Source: Thermincola ferriacetica
GTDB lineage: Bacteria > Bacillota > Thermincolia > Thermincolales > Thermincolaceae
Length of the DNA: 64,000 bases
Assembly: GCF_001263415.1 (NCBI RefSeq)
Contig: NZ_LGTE01000005.1
Location: 1-64,000 of the forward strand
Direction of reading: 5' to 3'
In this document: positions 51,422-60,026 of the stretch, piece after piece
Position numbering within the stretch: position 1 is the first letter of the stretch
How the letters are laid out: each line of letters opens with the position of its first letter
Notes under the pieces: model-generated
Told to the model about the DNA's origin: nothing
Seen by the model: the letters and a program-made list of their open reading frames with translations, nothing else
Databases searched by the model: none
Made by a program: the position numbers and the translations under genes

Positions 51422-53845
51422 TTATGCCCTCATTTGAGCGCCAAACTTGGTCTGCAAAGCGTTCTGAATCTTTTCGTACAAATCGTTAACTTCTTCATCC
51501 GTCAGGGTCCGGTCATTGGATTGGAAAAGGAAGGCATAAGCCAAACTCTTGTACCCTTTCTGAATCTGTTCACCCTGGTAGACGTCAAAAAGGCGGACGT
51601 TTTTCAGAAGGGGCCCCCCCTGCTGCCGGATTTCCGCAAGCAGGTCGGCTGCCAAAACTTCCTCTTTTACAACTACGGCCATATCCCGCTCTACCCCAGG
51701 GTACTTGGGCAGGCTTCTGTACATTTTAGTTTTTACTGAAACAGCTATGATTTCTTCTAAGGCCAGCTCCATCACATAAACGCGACCGGAAAGGCGGTAA
51801 TTTTCCATAACTTCAGGGTGCACTTCGCCTATAAATCCTACCGGTCGGCCAGCCAGCAGCACCTGGGCCGTTCTGCCCGGATGTAGAGCCGGATGTCCCG
51901 GGAAAGGAACAAAAGACGTTTCTTTAACACCCAGCTCTTCTAACAAAGTCTCCAGAATTCCTTTCAGGTAGAAGAAATCCATTGGTTCGGCTTTTTGATT
52001 CCAGTTTTCCGGCCGGTTACCTGTAACAACCGCTCCCAAAGTAAGCTCTTCCCTGGGTAGTTTTTCTCCGGCCACAGGAATAAAGATATTGCCCATTTCA
52101 AACAATGCCAGGTCCTTGTTTTTCCGGGCCAGGTTCCTGGCTACAACCTCCAGCATACCGTGCAGCAAAGTTGTCCGCATAACCCCTTGTTCCTCACTGA
52201 TAGGATTCTGCACCACCACGGCGTTACGAAATTCCGACTCAGCGGGTAAATTCAGCATATCAAAGGCTTTCGGATTGATAAAACTGTAAGTAATTATTTC
52301 GTTTAATCCAAAACCTGTTAAAATACTTCTTACCTTGTCCTGCATGCCCTGTTCAAAGGTCTTTTTGCCCTGGGTTGAGCGGCCTGAAGGCAATTCGGTA
52401 GGAATCCGGTTATACCCATATAACCGGACCACTTCTTCCATCAGGTCTACTTCACGGGCAATGTCTCCCCTGAAGGTAGGTACCGTAACCAGCAACACTT
52501 CATCCTTAGCCTCGACGGGAAGCTGGAGCCTGTTCAGGATGTCAACCATGGTTTTTGTCGGAATATCGGTGCCCATTACCCGGTTAAGTCTGGCAGGCCG
52601 TAATGTAATTTGCAGGTTTTCGACGGGGCAGGGGTAATTATCGACCACCCCGGCTACAATCTCTCCCGCTCCCATTTCGGCAATTAACTGGGCCGCCCTG
52701 TCGATAGCCCTTAAACATCCGTTAGGGTCAACGCCCTTTTCAAAGCGCAGCGAAGCCTCAGACCGTAATCCTAAAGCCCTGGAAGTTCTCCGTACACTGG
52801 GCCCGTTAAAACATGCTGACTCCAGCAGCACATTAACGGTATTTTCCGTGATTTCCGAATCAAGCCCACCCATAACCCCGGCGACAGCTACCGGGACACA
52901 ACCGTCAGCTATCACCAGCATATCGGAATTCAATGCCCTTTCCTGATTGTCCAGGGTGACTATTTTCTCCCCTTCACCGGCCCGGCGAACAATAATGATT
53001 TGCTCCTGTATTTTATCAAAATCAAAGGCATGCAACGGCTGGCCCAATTCCATCATCACGTAGTTCGTAACGTCTACGATATTGCTGATTGGCCTCACCC
53101 CCGCTGCCCGCAGCCGTTGCTGCATCCACTCCGGCGACGGGGCAACCTTGATATTGCGCACAAGGCGCCCGATATAGCGGTTGCAGAGTTCCGGAGCCTC
53201 TATAACCACCTTCACCAGGCCATCAATTTTTTCACTGGTTTCAGGCACCGAAATCCTGGGCGGCCTGAAATCGGTCCCCAGGACAGCGGAAACTTCCCGG
53301 GCTACGCCGACCATACTGAGACAGTCAGCCCGGTTGGGGGTTAGCTCCAGCTCAAGAATAACATCATCCAAGCCGAGAACTTTCTTTATGTCCTCTCCCA
53401 ATGGTGTTCCCTCAGGCAGAATGATAATTCCTTCCTGCTGGTCGGGCGGAAAGCCCTTTGGGTCCAGGCCCAATTCCTGGGCTGAACAGACCATCCCTGC
53501 CGATTCCACCCCCCGCAGCTTAGATTTACCGATCTTGATTCCTCCTGGCAGTTTGGCGCCGACCAGGGCTAATGCTACAATCTGTCCTTCAGCAACGTTG
53601 GGGGCGCCGGTCACGATCTGCAGATTTTCAGCTTGTCCGCAGTTTACAGAACAAACCACCAATTTGTCGGCATTGGGGTGCCTTTCTATTTTTTCAACTT
53701 TGGCAGTGACTACCTTCTCGATATCTTTCCCCAGGTATTCAATATTTTCGACAGCCACACCGGAAAAAGTAAGCCGTTCTGCCAGTTCTTCCGGACTTAC
53801 AGGTATATCAACGTATTCCTGTAACCATTTATATGAAACCCGCAT
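51422..53845 (-). CDS. pheT: Phenylalanyl-tRNA synthetase beta subunit
   Basis: 807 residues. A tRNA-binding EMAP/OB domain (about 40-150, VVTAKVEKIERHPNADKLVVC) comes first, then B1/B5, B3/B4 editing (about 210-370), the catalytic-like core and a C-terminal ferredoxin-like anticodon-binding domain (YPGVERDMAVVVKEEV). It forms an alpha2-beta2 enzyme with PheS, whose gene is 60 nt upstream. AAGGAGGAAATTT precedes the ATG. Control is through the pheS T-box. Confidence 0.96.
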   Translation of the reverse strand: MRVSYKWLQEYVDIPVSPEELAERLTFSGVAVENIEYLGKDIEKVVTAKVEKIERHPNADKLVVCSVNCGQAENLQIVTGAPNVAEGQIVALALVGAKLPGGIKIGKSKLRGVESAGMVCSAQELGLDPKGFPPDQQEGIIILPEGTPLGEDIKKVLGLDDVILELELTPNRADCLSMVGVAREVSAVLGTDFRPPRISVPETSEKIDGLVKVVIEAPELCNRYIGRLVRNIKVAPSPEWMQQRLRAAGVRPISNIVDVTNYVMMELGQPLHAFDFDKIQEQIIIVRRAGEGEKIVTLDNQERALNSDMLVIADGCVPVAVAGVMGGLDSEITENTVNVLLESACFNGPSVRRTSRALGLRSEASLRFEKGVDPNGCLRAIDRAAQLIAEMGAGEIVAGVVDNYPCPVENLQITLRPARLNRVMGTDIPTKTMVDILNRLQLPVEAKDEVLLVTVPTFRGDIAREVDLMEEVVRLYGYNRIPTELPSGRSTQGKKTFEQGMQDKVRSILTGFGLNEIITYSFINPKAFDMLNLPAESEFRNAVVVQNPISEEQGVMRTTLLHGMLEVVARNLARKNKDLALFEMGNIFIPVAGEKLPREELTLGAVVTGNRPENWNQKAEPMDFFYLKGILETLLEELGVKETSFVPFPGHPALHPGRTAQVLLAGRPVGFIGEVHPEVMENYRLSGRVYVMELALEEIIAVSVKTKMYRSLPKYPGVERDMAVVVKEEVLAADLLAEIRQQGGPLLKNVRLFDVYQGEQIQKGYKSLAYAFLFQSNDRTLTDEEVNDLYEKIQNALQTKFGAQMRA

Positions 53846-53905
53846 AAATTTCCTCCTTTATTCAGATTAACAGCCAACGGCCGGTAATTTTTTTAAAAAG
53901 CAACG

Positions 53906-54928
53906 TTAGAACTGCTCCAAAAACCTCTTGTCGTTCTCAAAGAGCAACCGCATATCATCAATGTTATATTTTAGCATAGCCACCCGTTCCACACCCATGC
54001 CGAAGGCAAACCCGGTAACCTCTTCAGGATTGTAACCGGACATTTCCAGCACCCGCGGGTGAATCATGCCGGCGCCCAGTATCTCCAGCCAACCGGTATT
54101 GGCGCATCCCCGGCAGCCCTTGCCGCCACAGGCCATACAGGAAATATCCACCTCAGCACTGGGTTCGGTAAAGGGGAAAAAACTCGGCCGCAAGCGAATC
54201 TCCCGGTCTTCCCCAAACATCTGGCGGGCAAAAGATAATAAAGTTCCCTTTAGCTCAGCAAAAGTAACATTCCTGTCAATTAGTAAACCTTCCACCTGGT
54301 GAAACATCGGTGAATGGGTAGCATCATCGTCACGCCTGTATACTTTTCCCGGAGCAATAATCTTCACCGGCACATGCGGCGCCTTTTTCTCCATTACCCT
54401 GGGCTGAACCGGAGACGTATGGGTGCGCAGTAAAACTCCCTTGCTTATATAAAAGGAATCCTGCATATCCCGGGCCGGGTGATCCGGCGGAATGTTCAGC
54501 GCCTCAAAGTTATAATACTCAAGCTCTACCTCTGGGCCCTCGGCTATCTCATAACCTAACCCGACAAAAATCTCTTTAATTTCATCCAGCACTGCCGTTA
54601 ACGGATGTTTTTTCCCTACCTGTACGACCTTCCCGGGTAAAGTCACGTCAATTTTTTCTGCCCGCAAACGTTCCTGCCTGGCAGCCTCCTTCAAAGTTAT
54701 CAACCTGGCCGCCAGGGCCTCTTCCAGCTTGGCCCTGACTTCGTTGGCCAGTTGGCCTACCCTGGGCCTCTCATCGGGTGACAGGCTTCCCATTCCGCGC
54801 AGAATACCCGTTAATAGCCCTTTTTTACCCAGGTACTTGATTCTTATTTCATTAACTTCATCCATTGTTGCAGCTTCGGCTATTTCCGCCAAACCTTTGG
54901 TCTGCATGCGCTGTAAATCCTCTTGCAT
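53906..54928 (-). CDS. pheS: Phenylalanyl-tRNA synthetase alpha subunit
   Basis: 340 residues from the ATG at 54928 behind AGGAGGAGG. It has an N-terminal coiled coil and the class II catalytic core with motif 2 ([27 protein letters not shown] region) and motif 3 ([16 protein letters not shown]). It activates phenylalanine; PheT edits. It starts the pheST operon under T-box control. Confidence 0.97.
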   Translation of the reverse strand: MQEDLQRMQTKGLAEIAEAATMDEVNEIRIKYLGKKGLLTGILRGMGSLSPDERPRVGQLANEVRAKLEEALAARLITLKEAARQERLRAEKIDVTLPGKVVQVGKKHPLTAVLDEIKEIFVGLGYEIAEGPEVELEYYNFEALNIPPDHPARDMQDSFYISKGVLLRTHTSPVQPRVMEKKAPHVPVKIIAPGKVYRRDDDATHSPMFHQVEGLLIDRNVTFAELKGTLLSFARQMFGEDREIRLRPSFFPFTEPSAEVDISCMACGGKGCRGCANTGWLEILGAGMIHPRVLEMSGYNPEEVTGFAFGMGVERVAMLKYNIDDMRLLFENDKRFLEQF

Positions 54929-55012
54929 AGTCCTCCTCCTTTGTTTGAGCCTTAAAAGAAAGAAAATTATGCCGATAATCACGGCATGATATTTACTTTA
55001 AGATATCTGAAC

Positions 55013-55290
55013 ATAAAAAAAACCTTCGCCCACAGGGACGAAAGTTATATTCCGCGGTACCACCCTATTTAGTATCCAACAAGGTTACTCACTCCACCAG
55101 GTACAAGCAAAATTTAACTGCTGATACCTGCTTCAAGATAACGGTTGAAGTCGCCGGCTCACCCTACTGTAAATTTCAGGCGGCTGCTCCCGGGTGAACT
55201 TCCCTTAAAATTGCCTTCAAAAGGCTTCCAGTCTCCGGCCTTTTGTCCCTGTAAGGCAACTTTTTAAGGTACTTTTCCCGTTCAACGCTT
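55013..55290 (-). promoter_or_regulatory. T-box leader of pheST
   Basis: Minus strand T-box AGGGTGGTACCGCG at plus 55066-55053. The terminator AACTTTCG/CGAAGGTT (plus 55046-55039 and 55028-55021) is followed by an eight-U run. The specifier loop reads GAAGTTCACC with TTC for phenylalanine. The region 55291-55487 holds nothing else I recognise. Confidence 0.95.
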
Positions 55291-55487
55291 TTCTGTATAT
55301 ATATGCCGGCTGCCATTAATGAACAGCTAGCCTTTTGTATAAAATGTAGGCAGTGATAGAACCAGTAGCTTCAAATATCCTCCAAAAAAATTCGGCGGTT
55401 AAAAACATTTAACCACAACCTTTCAGCGGTTTTTGGGGGACCTTTGCCTCTGATTATATCACATGAATACCGGTTTTACAAGTCGGT

Positions 55488-56294
55488 TTAAGCCTGTCCG
55501 CAAGCTCTTTGCCGCGCTGCTTCAAATAAGATTATTCCTGTCGCCACCGACACATTCAGGGATTCCGCTTTGCCCGGCATTTTAATTGCCACCCGGTAAT
55601 CGCTATTCTCAATGGCAAAGGAGCTTGCTCCGCTGGCTTCATTCCCCACTACCAGGGCAACAGGCTCCGAATAATCAACTGCCAGATACGAGGATGAATC
55701 TTTGGAGATATCAGTCACTATCAGTTTTAATCCATGTTTTTTCGCCAGGTGGCAAGCTTCTTCTATAGAATCAAAATTAATAATGGGCACATGGAAGACA
55801 GACCCCATAGTAGCCCTTAATGTTTTGGGGTTGTATAAATCAGCCGTCCCTTTCACCAGGGCCACCCCCGTCACCCCCGCCGCATCGGCTGTTCTGATAA
55901 TAGTACCAAGATTTCCCGGGTCCTGAACCTTATCGATAATGAGTAAAAAGGGATTGGCTACCACAAATAAATCCTCCGCGCGGAATTCCTTCTTCCTGAC
56001 CAAAGCCGCAATCCCTTGCGGGGTCTCCGTATCAGTTATCTTTTTGAACAACTGGTCGGCAATAATGGTAATGGGGATTTTATCAGATATTATACTTTGA
56101 AAAGACGGATTTTTTTCCAAAACGCCGGCAGCCAGAATTAACTCTTCAATATCCGCTCCCGATTGAAGGGCTTCCTGAACAAAACGCAAACCCTCCACCA
56201 GGAACTTCCCTTCCCGGTCCCGGTATTTTTTTTGTAGCAAAGACTGCAGGTACATGATGCGCATGTTTTTCGCACTGGTAATAGTCTCTTTCAT
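55488..56294 (-). CDS. TrmH/SpoU family RNA 2'-O-methyltransferase
   Basis: 268 residues. An N-terminal substrate-binding domain (RDREGKFLVEGLRFVQEAL) precedes the SPOUT knot methyltransferase with DKVQDPGNLGTIIRTADAAG, ALVVGNEASG and MPGKAESLNVSVATGI, the three SpoU motifs. It probably methylates rRNA ribose. ATG 56294 begins 5 nt after the trkA stop; the frame open to 56345 lies within trkA. Confidence 0.93.
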   Translation of the reverse strand: MKETITSAKNMRIMYLQSLLQKKYRDREGKFLVEGLRFVQEALQSGADIEELILAAGVLEKNPSFQSIISDKIPITIIADQLFKKITDTETPQGIAALVRKKEFRAEDLFVVANPFLLIIDKVQDPGNLGTIIRTADAAGVTGVALVKGTADLYNPKTLRATMGSVFHVPIINFDSIEEACHLAKKHGLKLIVTDISKDSSSYLAVDYSEPVALVVGNEASGASSFAIENSDYRVAIKMPGKAESLNVSVATGIILFEAARQRACGQA

Positions 56295-56298
56295 CTCC

Positions 56299-56946
56299 TT
56301 ATTCCCTTTCCAGCCTGCGAAGTTTTTCGTTTTTACCGATGGCAACCAGGATATCGTTTTCCCGTATTACCTCATCTGGCTGCGGTGCCACAAGAATATC
56401 CCCATCTCTTTTTATCGCCATTATCGTAACCTCATAACGGGCTCTAAGCTCGGACTGGCGCAATGATTTACCCACTAAAAAGTCAGGGGCAACCACTTCC
56501 AAAATGCTGTGTACCGGCGATAATTCTATGTGGTCTAAAACGTTGGAGGAAACTAGACTGTGCGCAACTTTAGCTCCCATGTCGCGCTCGGGATAAACTA
56601 TTTTATCGGCTCCTATTTTAGCCAGCACTTTTCCGTGCAAATCGTTTTGCGCCTTTACAACGACGCATTTTACGCCCATTTCTTTTAGCATTACGGTTAC
56701 AAGAATACTGGCCTGGATATCCTTGCCGATAGCCACGATAACCACTTCGAAGTTCCTTATGCCCAAGGCTTTCAGGGCATCTTCATCCAGTGCGTCAGCC
56801 TGTACACAGTGGGTAACAGAATCTACCATTTCCTCGATCCGTTCTTCATCACTGTCAATAGCCAGGACATCGTGTCCCATGTTGTATAAAGTTTTGGCAA
56901 CACTGGAACCAAAACGGCCCAACCCGATAACAGCAAACTGTTTCAA
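56299..56946 (-). CDS. TrkA/KtrA-type potassium uptake regulatory subunit
   Basis: 215 residues: an RCK_N domain with the dinucleotide-binding motif GLGRFGSSVAKTLYNMGHDVLAIDSDEE and an RCK_C domain from about residue 135. It gates the TrkH/KtrB channel encoded 65 nt upstream on the same strand. TTG at 56946 follows GGAGGGAAAGG. Confidence 0.93.
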   Translation of the reverse strand: MKQFAVIGLGRFGSSVAKTLYNMGHDVLAIDSDEERIEEMVDSVTHCVQADALDEDALKALGIRNFEVVIVAIGKDIQASILVTVMLKEMGVKCVVVKAQNDLHGKVLAKIGADKIVYPERDMGAKVAHSLVSSNVLDHIELSPVHSILEVVAPDFLVGKSLRQSELRARYEVTIMAIKRDGDILVAPQPDEVIRENDILVAIGKNEKLRRLERE

Positions 56947-57011
56947 TGCCTTTCCCTCCCATTTTTATTTGTTTGGAAGCACAACATTTCCTTTGTCTAA
57001 CCGATGATTGT

Positions 57012-58352
57012 TTAACCGACCATGACTTTTTCTTCCGCATACCGAAACGCAGTTCCCCGATTTTTCTTGGCTATCGCAAAAGCCAGAGTGAGAGGCCCAA
57101 CCCGGCCCATAAACATGGTCAAGATGATCACAATCCGGCCTATGGTGCTAAGCTCCGGGGTTAATCCCATACTTAAACCCACGGTACCAAACGCTGAGGT
57201 GGTTTCAAACAAAACGGCCAGAAACTGGGCCTTTTCCGTTATGGATAACAACATGGAAACCCCGATGACAAGAGTCAAAGCAGCAAACATAACCGTCAGC
57301 GACTTATACACCTGATCCTTGGGAATACGGCGTTCAAAAATTACCACATCGGAGTCGCCTCTGATCATACTCCATACGGCAACAAAAAGGGTCCCCAAAG
57401 TGGACGTCTTAATTCCGCCACCCGTTGAACCGGGCGATGCACCGATAAACATGAGAATTACCAGCAAAAATTGCGTTGCATTACGAAGTTCAGCAATATT
57501 CAGGGTGTTAAATCCGGCCGTTCTCGGTGTCACTGACTGAAAGAACGAAGCCAGCAGTTTACCTCCCATATTCAATTGTCCCAAAGTATGGTCGTTAGAA
57601 TATTCCAAAGCAAAAACTGAAACCGTCCCCAGGGCCAGCAGCAAGGTCGTCATGGTTAAGACCAATTTTGTATGCAGACTGAATTTTTTCCACCTACGTC
57701 TGGTAAATATGTCCACCAGTACAGTAAAACCAAGACCCCCGAAAATAATCAAGGCAGCAATCATCAAATTTACCACAACATCGTCGGCGAAAGACGTCAG
57801 ACTTCTAAATTCGCCAAATAAGTCAAAACCCGCATTGTTAAAAGCCGATACGGCGTGAAATAACCCGTAATAGAAGGCCTTGGCCGGGCTCATATCCTGC
57901 ATGAATCTTAGACCGAGAACAATCGCGCCAAACCCTTCAAAACAGAAGGTCATAATAAGAATGTACTTGGTTAGCCGGACCACACCTTCCATGGTCAACT
58001 GATTCAAAGCTTCCTGCATAATCAGGCGTTCCTTGAGTTTGATGCGCTTGCCCATCAGCAATGCAAATAAAGTAGCTGTGGTCATAAACCCCAATCCGCC
58101 TATCTGGATAAGAAACATGATAACCAACTGTCCGAAAATAGAGTAGTGGGTTCCTGTATCCACAACAACCAAACCTGTTACACAAACGGCCGATGTAGCG
58201 GTAAACAAAGCATCCAGAAAAGGAGTGGGTTTACCGTCAGCTGCCGCTGCAGGCAATGATAAAAGTATGGCGCCCATCAATATGACTGTAGCAAAACCGA
58301 TTACCAGGACCTGGGGGGGACTTAGTTTTATCTTTGGTTTATTAAGATCCAT
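57012..58352 (-). CDS. TrkH/KtrB-type potassium transporter
   Basis: 446 residues with ten or so membrane helices and four selectivity-filter repeats, for example TATSAVCVTGLVV, AVSAFNNAGFDL, SVTPRTAGFNT and ETTSAFGTVGLSMG. It imports potassium together with the RCK subunit. A filter region SPGSTGGGIKTSTLGTL is typical of Ktr/Trk. The ATG at 58352 follows AAGGGGA. Confidence 0.94.
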   Translation of the reverse strand: MDLNKPKIKLSPPQVLVIGFATVILMGAILLSLPAAAADGKPTPFLDALFTATSAVCVTGLVVVDTGTHYSIFGQLVIMFLIQIGGLGFMTTATLFALLMGKRIKLKERLIMQEALNQLTMEGVVRLTKYILIMTFCFEGFGAIVLGLRFMQDMSPAKAFYYGLFHAVSAFNNAGFDLFGEFRSLTSFADDVVVNLMIAALIIFGGLGFTVLVDIFTRRRWKKFSLHTKLVLTMTTLLLALGTVSVFALEYSNDHTLGQLNMGGKLLASFFQSVTPRTAGFNTLNIAELRNATQFLLVILMFIGASPGSTGGGIKTSTLGTLFVAVWSMIRGDSDVVIFERRIPKDQVYKSLTVMFAALTLVIGVSMLLSITEKAQFLAVLFETTSAFGTVGLSMGLTPELSTIGRIVIILTMFMGRVGPLTLAFAIAKKNRGTAFRYAEEKVMVG

Positions 58353-58610
58353 CTGGAGGTCCCCTTTCAATTACTCTCAATAAGTAAGTATTGTCATAAG
58401 TCGAAAAAAATAAAATCTAGTTTATCATAAATCGTATAATTTAAAATGTCCAATCTTAATTTCAACGAAATTGTTCACAATTTTCAGCATTAAGCAACCC
58501 TTTGGCAATTTAAGGAGATATTCTTAGCAATACTTATTATTCCATCATTTTACTTAACATAGCTTTTTAAACGGAAGATGTCCACCGGGTTGTTTGGAAA
58601 AAGGAATAAT
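58353..58610. other. Intergenic region before trkH
   Basis: About 260 AT-rich bases between the rplT operon end and the potassium transporter. I see no gene, and no promoter pair that I would defend. Confidence 0.5.
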
Positions 58611-58637
58611 AAAAAGCATGGGTAATATATCCCATGC
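58611..58637 (-). terminator. Intrinsic terminator after rplT
   Basis: GCATGGG-N8-CCCATGC (58631-58637 with 58616-58622) is followed by TTTTTATT on the minus strand. It ends the infC-rpmI-rplT operon. Confidence 0.93.
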
Positions 58638-58657
58638 CTCATTCTGATCTTTTGAAT

Positions 58658-59017
58658 TTACGCGTTAACTTTGGCTTTGGCAGCTTCCACGAGCTTCCCA
58701 AAAGCCTGTTGGTCGTTCACAGCCAGGTCCGCAAGCATTTTACGGTTTACTTCAATGCCTGCCTTTTTCAAGCCGTTAATAAGTTTGCTGTAAGAGATGC
58801 CGTTAATTCTGGCTGCCGCGTTAATTCTGGCGATCCACAGCTTGCGGAATTCTCTCTTTTTGGTCCGCCTGTCTCTGTAAGCATAAGCCAAAGATTTAAG
58901 CACCTGTTCGTTGGCAGGCCGAAACAGTTTACTTTTTGCACCCCGGTAACCTTTAGCCAGTTTAAGTATTTTTTTATGTCTTTTACGGGTTGTAACCCCA
59001 CCTTTAACTCTCGGCAT
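58658..59017 (-). CDS. rplT: 50S ribosomal protein L20
   Basis: 119 residues, the standard length, with the basic N-terminus [19 protein letters not shown] and the [24 protein letters not shown] core. It binds 23S rRNA early in 50S assembly and, in Firmicutes, represses its own operon through the infC leader. AAAGGAGG precedes the ATG. Confidence 0.99.
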   Translation of the reverse strand: MPRVKGGVTTRKRHKKILKLAKGYRGAKSKLFRPANEQVLKSLAYAYRDRRTKKREFRKLWIARINAAARINGISYSKLINGLKKAGIEVNRKMLADLAVNDQQAFGKLVEAAKAKVNA

Positions 59018-59074
59018 TCTATTACCTCCTTTGTACAGATTATTTCCGGAACAATGCCCTTCTAAGCCGCGAGA

Positions 59075-59272
59075 TTAAGCGTAAGGAAGCAGAAGTTTTA
59101 CCTTTTTGGTATCTGCAGCGCTCACCAAACCAGGCTGCCGCAAATTACGCTTTCTCTTGGCGGATTTCTTTTCCAGAATATGGCTTTTATAAGCTTTCGC
59201 TTTTTTCACCTTTCCGGAGCCGGTAACCTTAAACCTTTTGGCTGCGCCCCGGTGAGTTTTCATTTTGGGCAT
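59075..59272 (-). CDS. rpmI: 50S ribosomal protein L35
   Basis: 65 residues, highly basic, with the family signature [21 protein letters not shown] and [18 protein letters not shown]. It lies between infC and rplT with short spacing and a GAGGAGG site. Standard member of the operon. Confidence 0.98.
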   Translation of the reverse strand: MPKMKTHRGAAKRFKVTGSGKVKKAKAYKSHILEKKSAKRKRNLRQPGLVSAADTKKVKLLLPYA

Positions 59273-59287
59273 AAAATTTCCTCCTCT

Positions 59288-59800
59288 CTAGTCTTGTTTT
59301 GGTGCTAGAATCATTACCATGTTACGGCCTTCCACCTTAGGCTGTCTTTCCACAATGGTGATATCTTTTAACTGATCAACCACTTTATCGAGAAGCTGCT
59401 TCCCCAAATCAGTATGAGCCATTTCACGGCCTCTGAACATGACAGTCACTTTCACCTTATCGCCGTCTTTGAGAAACCTGACGATGTTATTGGTTTTAGT
59501 AACCAAGTCATGGGCCTCAATATTGGGCCTCAGCTTGATTTCCTTAACATTAATAATTTTTTGTTTCTTACGGGCTTCTTTTTCGCGTTTGCTCTGCTCA
59601 TACTTATATTTCCCATAATCCATGATTCGGCAAACAGGAGGCTTAGCGCTGGGAGCTACCTCGACCAGGTCAAGATCCTTTTCCTGGGCAAACCTTAAAG
59701 CTTCTTTAAGGGGAACTATCCCTAACTGTTCCCCGTCAGAGCTGACCAGCCGTACCTCTTTAGCTCTTATTTCCTCATTAATTCGCAAATCCTTGCTAAT
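59288..59800 (-). CDS. infC: Translation initiation factor IF-3, probable ATT start
   Basis: It binds the 30S subunit and enforces accurate start-codon choice. The N-terminal SKDLRINEEIRAKEVRLVSSDGEQLG and the C-terminal IKLRPNIEAHDLVTKTNNIVRFLK are typical. GGAGG is 8 nt before the second of two ATT codons (59800), giving 170 residues that begin like other IF-3s. The GTG at 59809 overlaps the ribosome-binding site. Use of AUU is a known autocontrol device for infC. Confidence 0.95.
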   Translation of the reverse strand: MSKDLRINEEIRAKEVRLVSSDGEQLGIVPLKEALRFAQEKDLDLVEVAPSAKPPVCRIMDYGKYKYEQSKREKEARKKQKIINVKEIKLRPNIEAHDLVTKTNNIVRFLKDGDKVKVTVMFRGREMAHTDLGKQLLDKVVDQLKDITIVERQPKVEGRNMVMILAPKQD

Positions 59801-59836
59801 AATTGTCACCTCCTGGATTATTACCCATCCAAAACT

Positions 59837-59965
59837 AAAAACGGATGGACATACTCCATCCGCTGCAAATCAACAGTTACAACTAAACAAATGCTGTACG
59901 AACCTTATTAACAACCGTAAGGCGTCATAAGGTGAGAAGCGGATGGCTTCTGCTTAAAATGATTA
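59837..59965 (-). promoter_or_regulatory. L20-type ribosomal leader of the infC operon
   Basis: On the minus strand, CGGATGGA-gtatg-TCCATCCG (plus 59862-59855 and 59849-59842) plus TTTTT forms a terminator. Upstream CCATCCGC (plus 59946-59939) can pair with GCGGATGG (59863-59856), part of that terminator, so the folds exclude each other. The GAAGCCATCCGCTTCTCACC block is typical of Firmicute L20 leaders. Confidence 0.85.
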
Positions 59966-60026
59966 TTATTTATTAAATTTTACTTTGTTATTATAGCATT
60001 GCTCCCATTACTTGTCAAATATTTTG

